Source: Phycisphaerae bacterium (GTDB lineage Bacteria; Planctomycetota; Phycisphaerae; Tepidisphaerales; Tepidisphaeraceae). From it: a stretch of DNA of 64,000 bases. The notes beneath the pieces were generated by a model that was given only the letters and a program-made list of their open reading frames with translations, was not told the DNA's origin and ran no database searches. Both the position numbers and the translations under genes were made by a program. Positions 62,416 through 64,000 of this stretch are shown piece after piece (the first letter of the stretch is position 1; the number at the start of each line of letters is the position of its first letter). The stretch is from contig JAUJNJ010000006.1 of assembly GCA_030448225.1 (NCBI GenBank), positions 1 through 64,000 of the forward strand, in the 5' to 3' direction.

Positions 62416-63579
62416 TCAATGGGCACCCGATAGAACAAGTTGTCGGACCCATTCCCGGGCCCAGCGGTCGGCGTCCAGCAGGGCGTCGAGTGTAGGATCT
62501 TGCCGGACCCGATGCTCGTCGATTGTAAGCTCCACGAGCCGCGAAATCTCCCCGAAGCGGATCGCCCCGGCCGTGAAAGCCGTCACGGCGGCCTCGTTGG
62601 CGGCGTTGAGCACGGCGCCGGCGGTGCCGCCGGCGCGGGCCACCTGGTACGCCAGGCGGATCGCCGGGAAGCGGTCGGGGTCCGGCGGCTCGAAGTTCAG
62701 CGAGAACGGGCGGGTCAGGTCCAGCCGCTTGGCCGCGCCGTCGGCGCGCTCGGGGTAGGTCAGCGCGTACTGGATCGGCGTGCGCATGTCGGGCGGCGAG
62801 AGCTGCGCGATGACCGACCCGTCGACGAACTCGACCATCGAGTGCACGACCGACTCCGGGTGCACGACGATCTCGACCTTCTCCGGCGGCAGGTCGAACA
62901 GCCAGCACGCCTCGATCAACTCCAGCGCCTTGTTGAACATCGTGGCCGAGTCGATGGTGACCTTGCTGCCCATGCGCCACGTCGGGTGGCGCAGCGCGTC
63001 GTCGAGCGTGGCGCGCTCCATCTCGTCGCGCGGGCAGGTGCGGAACGGCCCGCCGCTGGCGGTGAGGATCACCCGGCGGACCTCGGCGAACCGCCCGCAG
63101 TGCATCGCCTGGAAGACGGCCGAGTGCTCGGAGTCGACCGGCAGGACGAGCACGCCCTTGCGCTTGGCCTCGGCGACGAGCAGCGAGCCGGCGACGACGA
63201 GCGACTCCTTGTTCGCCAGCGCCAGCGTCTTGCCCGCCCGCACCGCCGCCAGCGCCGCCGGCAGCCCCGCCGCCCCGACGACCGCCGCCAGCACGACGTC
63301 GACGTCGGCCCGCCAGACCATCTCCTCCATGCCGATCGGGCCCTCGTACACCTCCGCCCCAAGCTTCCGCAGCGCGTCGGCGAGCCCGGCCGGCGCCGGC
63401 GCGTCGGTCAGCGCGACGGCGCTGGGGCGGTGGCGGGCGACCTGCTCGATCAGCTTGTCGGTCTGCCGGTGTCCGCTAAGCGCGACCGCCCGGTAGGGCG
63501 CGCCGAGGCGGTCGATCACGTCCAGCGCGTTGCACCCGATCGAGCCGGTCGAGCCGAGGATGGCGATGCGGTTGCTCAA
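62416..63579 (-). CDS. dxr: 1-deoxy-D-xylulose 5-phosphate reductoisomerase
   Basis: This 387-residue enzyme converts DXP to MEP in isoprenoid synthesis. It has the NADPH motif IAILGSTGSIGCNALDV, TLALANKESLVVAGSLL, the metal/substrate site LPVDSEHSAVFQAM, VILTASGGPFRTC and HPTWRMGSKVTIDSATMFNKALELIEACWLF. PESVVHSMVEFVDGSVIAQLS and a C-terminal helical domain follow. The start is ATG at 63577-63579. It is likely co-transcribed with rseP. The short spacer before it (63580-63738) separates it from the rnfD-like gene on the same strand. Confidence 0.97.
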   Translation of the reverse strand: MSNRIAILGSTGSIGCNALDVIDRLGAPYRAVALSGHRQTDKLIEQVARHRPSAVALTDAPAPAGLADALRKLGAEVYEGPIGMEEMVWRADVDVVLAAVVGAAGLPAALAAVRAGKTLALANKESLVVAGSLLVAEAKRKGVLVLPVDSEHSAVFQAMHCGRFAEVRRVILTASGGPFRTCPRDEMERATLDDALRHPTWRMGSKVTIDSATMFNKALELIEACWLFDLPPEKVEIVVHPESVVHSMVEFVDGSVIAQLSPPDMRTPIQYALTYPERADGAAKRLDLTRPFSLNFEPPDPDRFPAIRLAYQVARAGGTAGAVLNAANEAAVTAFTAGAIRFGEISRLVELTIDEHRVRQDPTLDALLDADRWAREWVRQLVLSGAH

Positions 63580-63738
63580 GGCGGCCCACTATAGCCGCCA
63601 ACGCGCCGTCGCTGTCGGGGGACCGGGCGGGATGGGAAAGGCAGGCGGGGCGGCCACTTCCGATCAAGCGGCGAAGCGGCGCCACGGGCCACTTGCACGG
63701 CCGTGGCCCGCTCGGTCGGGGCGGCTTTGGAATTCCGC

Positions 63739-64000
63739 TCACACCAACGCCCGCGGGCGGAACCACTTGTCGAGGCTCGGGGCGAGCAGGCCGACGAACA
63801 GCAGGGCGAGGTAGGGGCCCATCGCGACCGACGCGTAGAGCTGGAACACCGCCGTCAGCGCGCCGAAGCAGACGGCGTAGATCGCACGGGCGCGGCGGGC
63901 CATCGGGCGGACCGACGGTGACGTGGCCAGGAAGAACGCGGTGAACAACAGCGGCGACGCCATCACCTCGTAGTTCGCCAGCGTGACCGCCGTCGGCCAG
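63739..64000 (-). CDS. RnfD/NqrB-family membrane subunit (C-terminal part, cut by the window edge)
   Basis: The minus-strand frame enters from the right edge as TLANYEVMASPLLFTAFFLATSP, then SVRPMARRARAIYAVCFGALTAVFQLY, AMGPYLALLFVGLLAPSLDKWFRPRALV. Hydrophobic helices and the conserved ANYEV-ASPLLF and LLAPLLDxWFRPR endings match RnfD/NqrB, the flavin-bearing membrane subunit of ion-pumping ferredoxin or NADH:quinone oxidoreductases. Only about 87 residues of roughly 330 are visible, so RnfD and NqrB cannot be told apart. Stop at 63739-63741. Confidence 0.8.
   Translation of the reverse strand, partial: WPTAVTLANYEVMASPLLFTAFFLATSPSVRPMARRARAIYAVCFGALTAVFQLYASVAMGPYLALLFVGLLAPSLDKWFRPRALV

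Overview
The window is about 64 kb of very GC-rich bacterial chromosome. The gene families point to Planctomycetota, probably a Phycisphaerae-like lineage. The pointers are an ECF sigma factor overlapping a membrane Ser/Thr kinase with a repeat-rich tail, an unusually long multi-PDZ site-2 protease, DUF1593-type secreted hydrolases, and spacers full of short dispersed hairpin repeats. This placement is inferred from gene content; no rRNA gene is present to confirm it.

Layout: 0-9.2 kb holds two hybrid sensor histidine kinases on the minus strand. One runs off the left edge. The other has a Nik1-like array of about 12 HAMP units and three receiver domains. A small four-helix-bundle gene inside an inverted-repeat cassette separates them. 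9.7-16 kb carries small hypothetical and DUF5985-like genes, a thioesterase, a secreted nucleoside-hydrolase-like protein, an M20 peptidase and a CpsB-like PHP phosphatase. 16-24 kb carries a methyltransferase, a flavin-binding oxidase-like protein, a PfkB sugar kinase, thpR, recA, an HtrA protease and a 39-residue lipoprotein missed by ORF calling. 24.8-30.7 kb holds a two-domain lipopolysaccharide-kinase-like gene, a heptosyltransferase, an 85-codon ORF in a second inverted-repeat cassette, a lipoprotein, and leuA behind an attenuator-like terminator.

31.4-40.9 kb is a glycogen/trehalose block: treZ, treY, glgX, malQ. GlgX and MalQ are intact; both trehalose genes are frame-disrupted. 41-45.5 kb has a Tat-exported intradiol dioxygenase, a DUF1593 protein and two proteins of unknown function. 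45.6-50.2 kb is the Ser/Thr kinase plus sigma factor unit. 50.9-57.4 kb is a catabolic region with remnants of an amidase and a molybdopterin oxidoreductase, two isochorismatase-type hydrolases, an exported amidohydrolase and an alginate-export-type porin. An integrase remnant abuts a tRNA-Leu(CAA) gene at 57.8 kb. The right end has coaX, an MnmE-like GTPase without the usual C-terminus, rseP, dxr and the edge of an rnfD/nqrB-like gene.

Two features stand out. First, small insertions and deletions are packed into discrete intervals (about 4.4-10.1, 24.8-26.2, 31.5-33.2, 34.1-36.5, 44.3-44.8, 48.5-50.0 and 51.1-52.4 kb), while long stretches between them have clean reading frames. Consensus error in poorly covered intervals is the simplest explanation; real decay is not excluded. 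Second, at least seven spacers carry the same architecture with a different sequence each time: short 7-9 bp repeats on one side and their reverse complements on the other. Two of these enclose a small ORF and one has become part of the glgX coding sequence.
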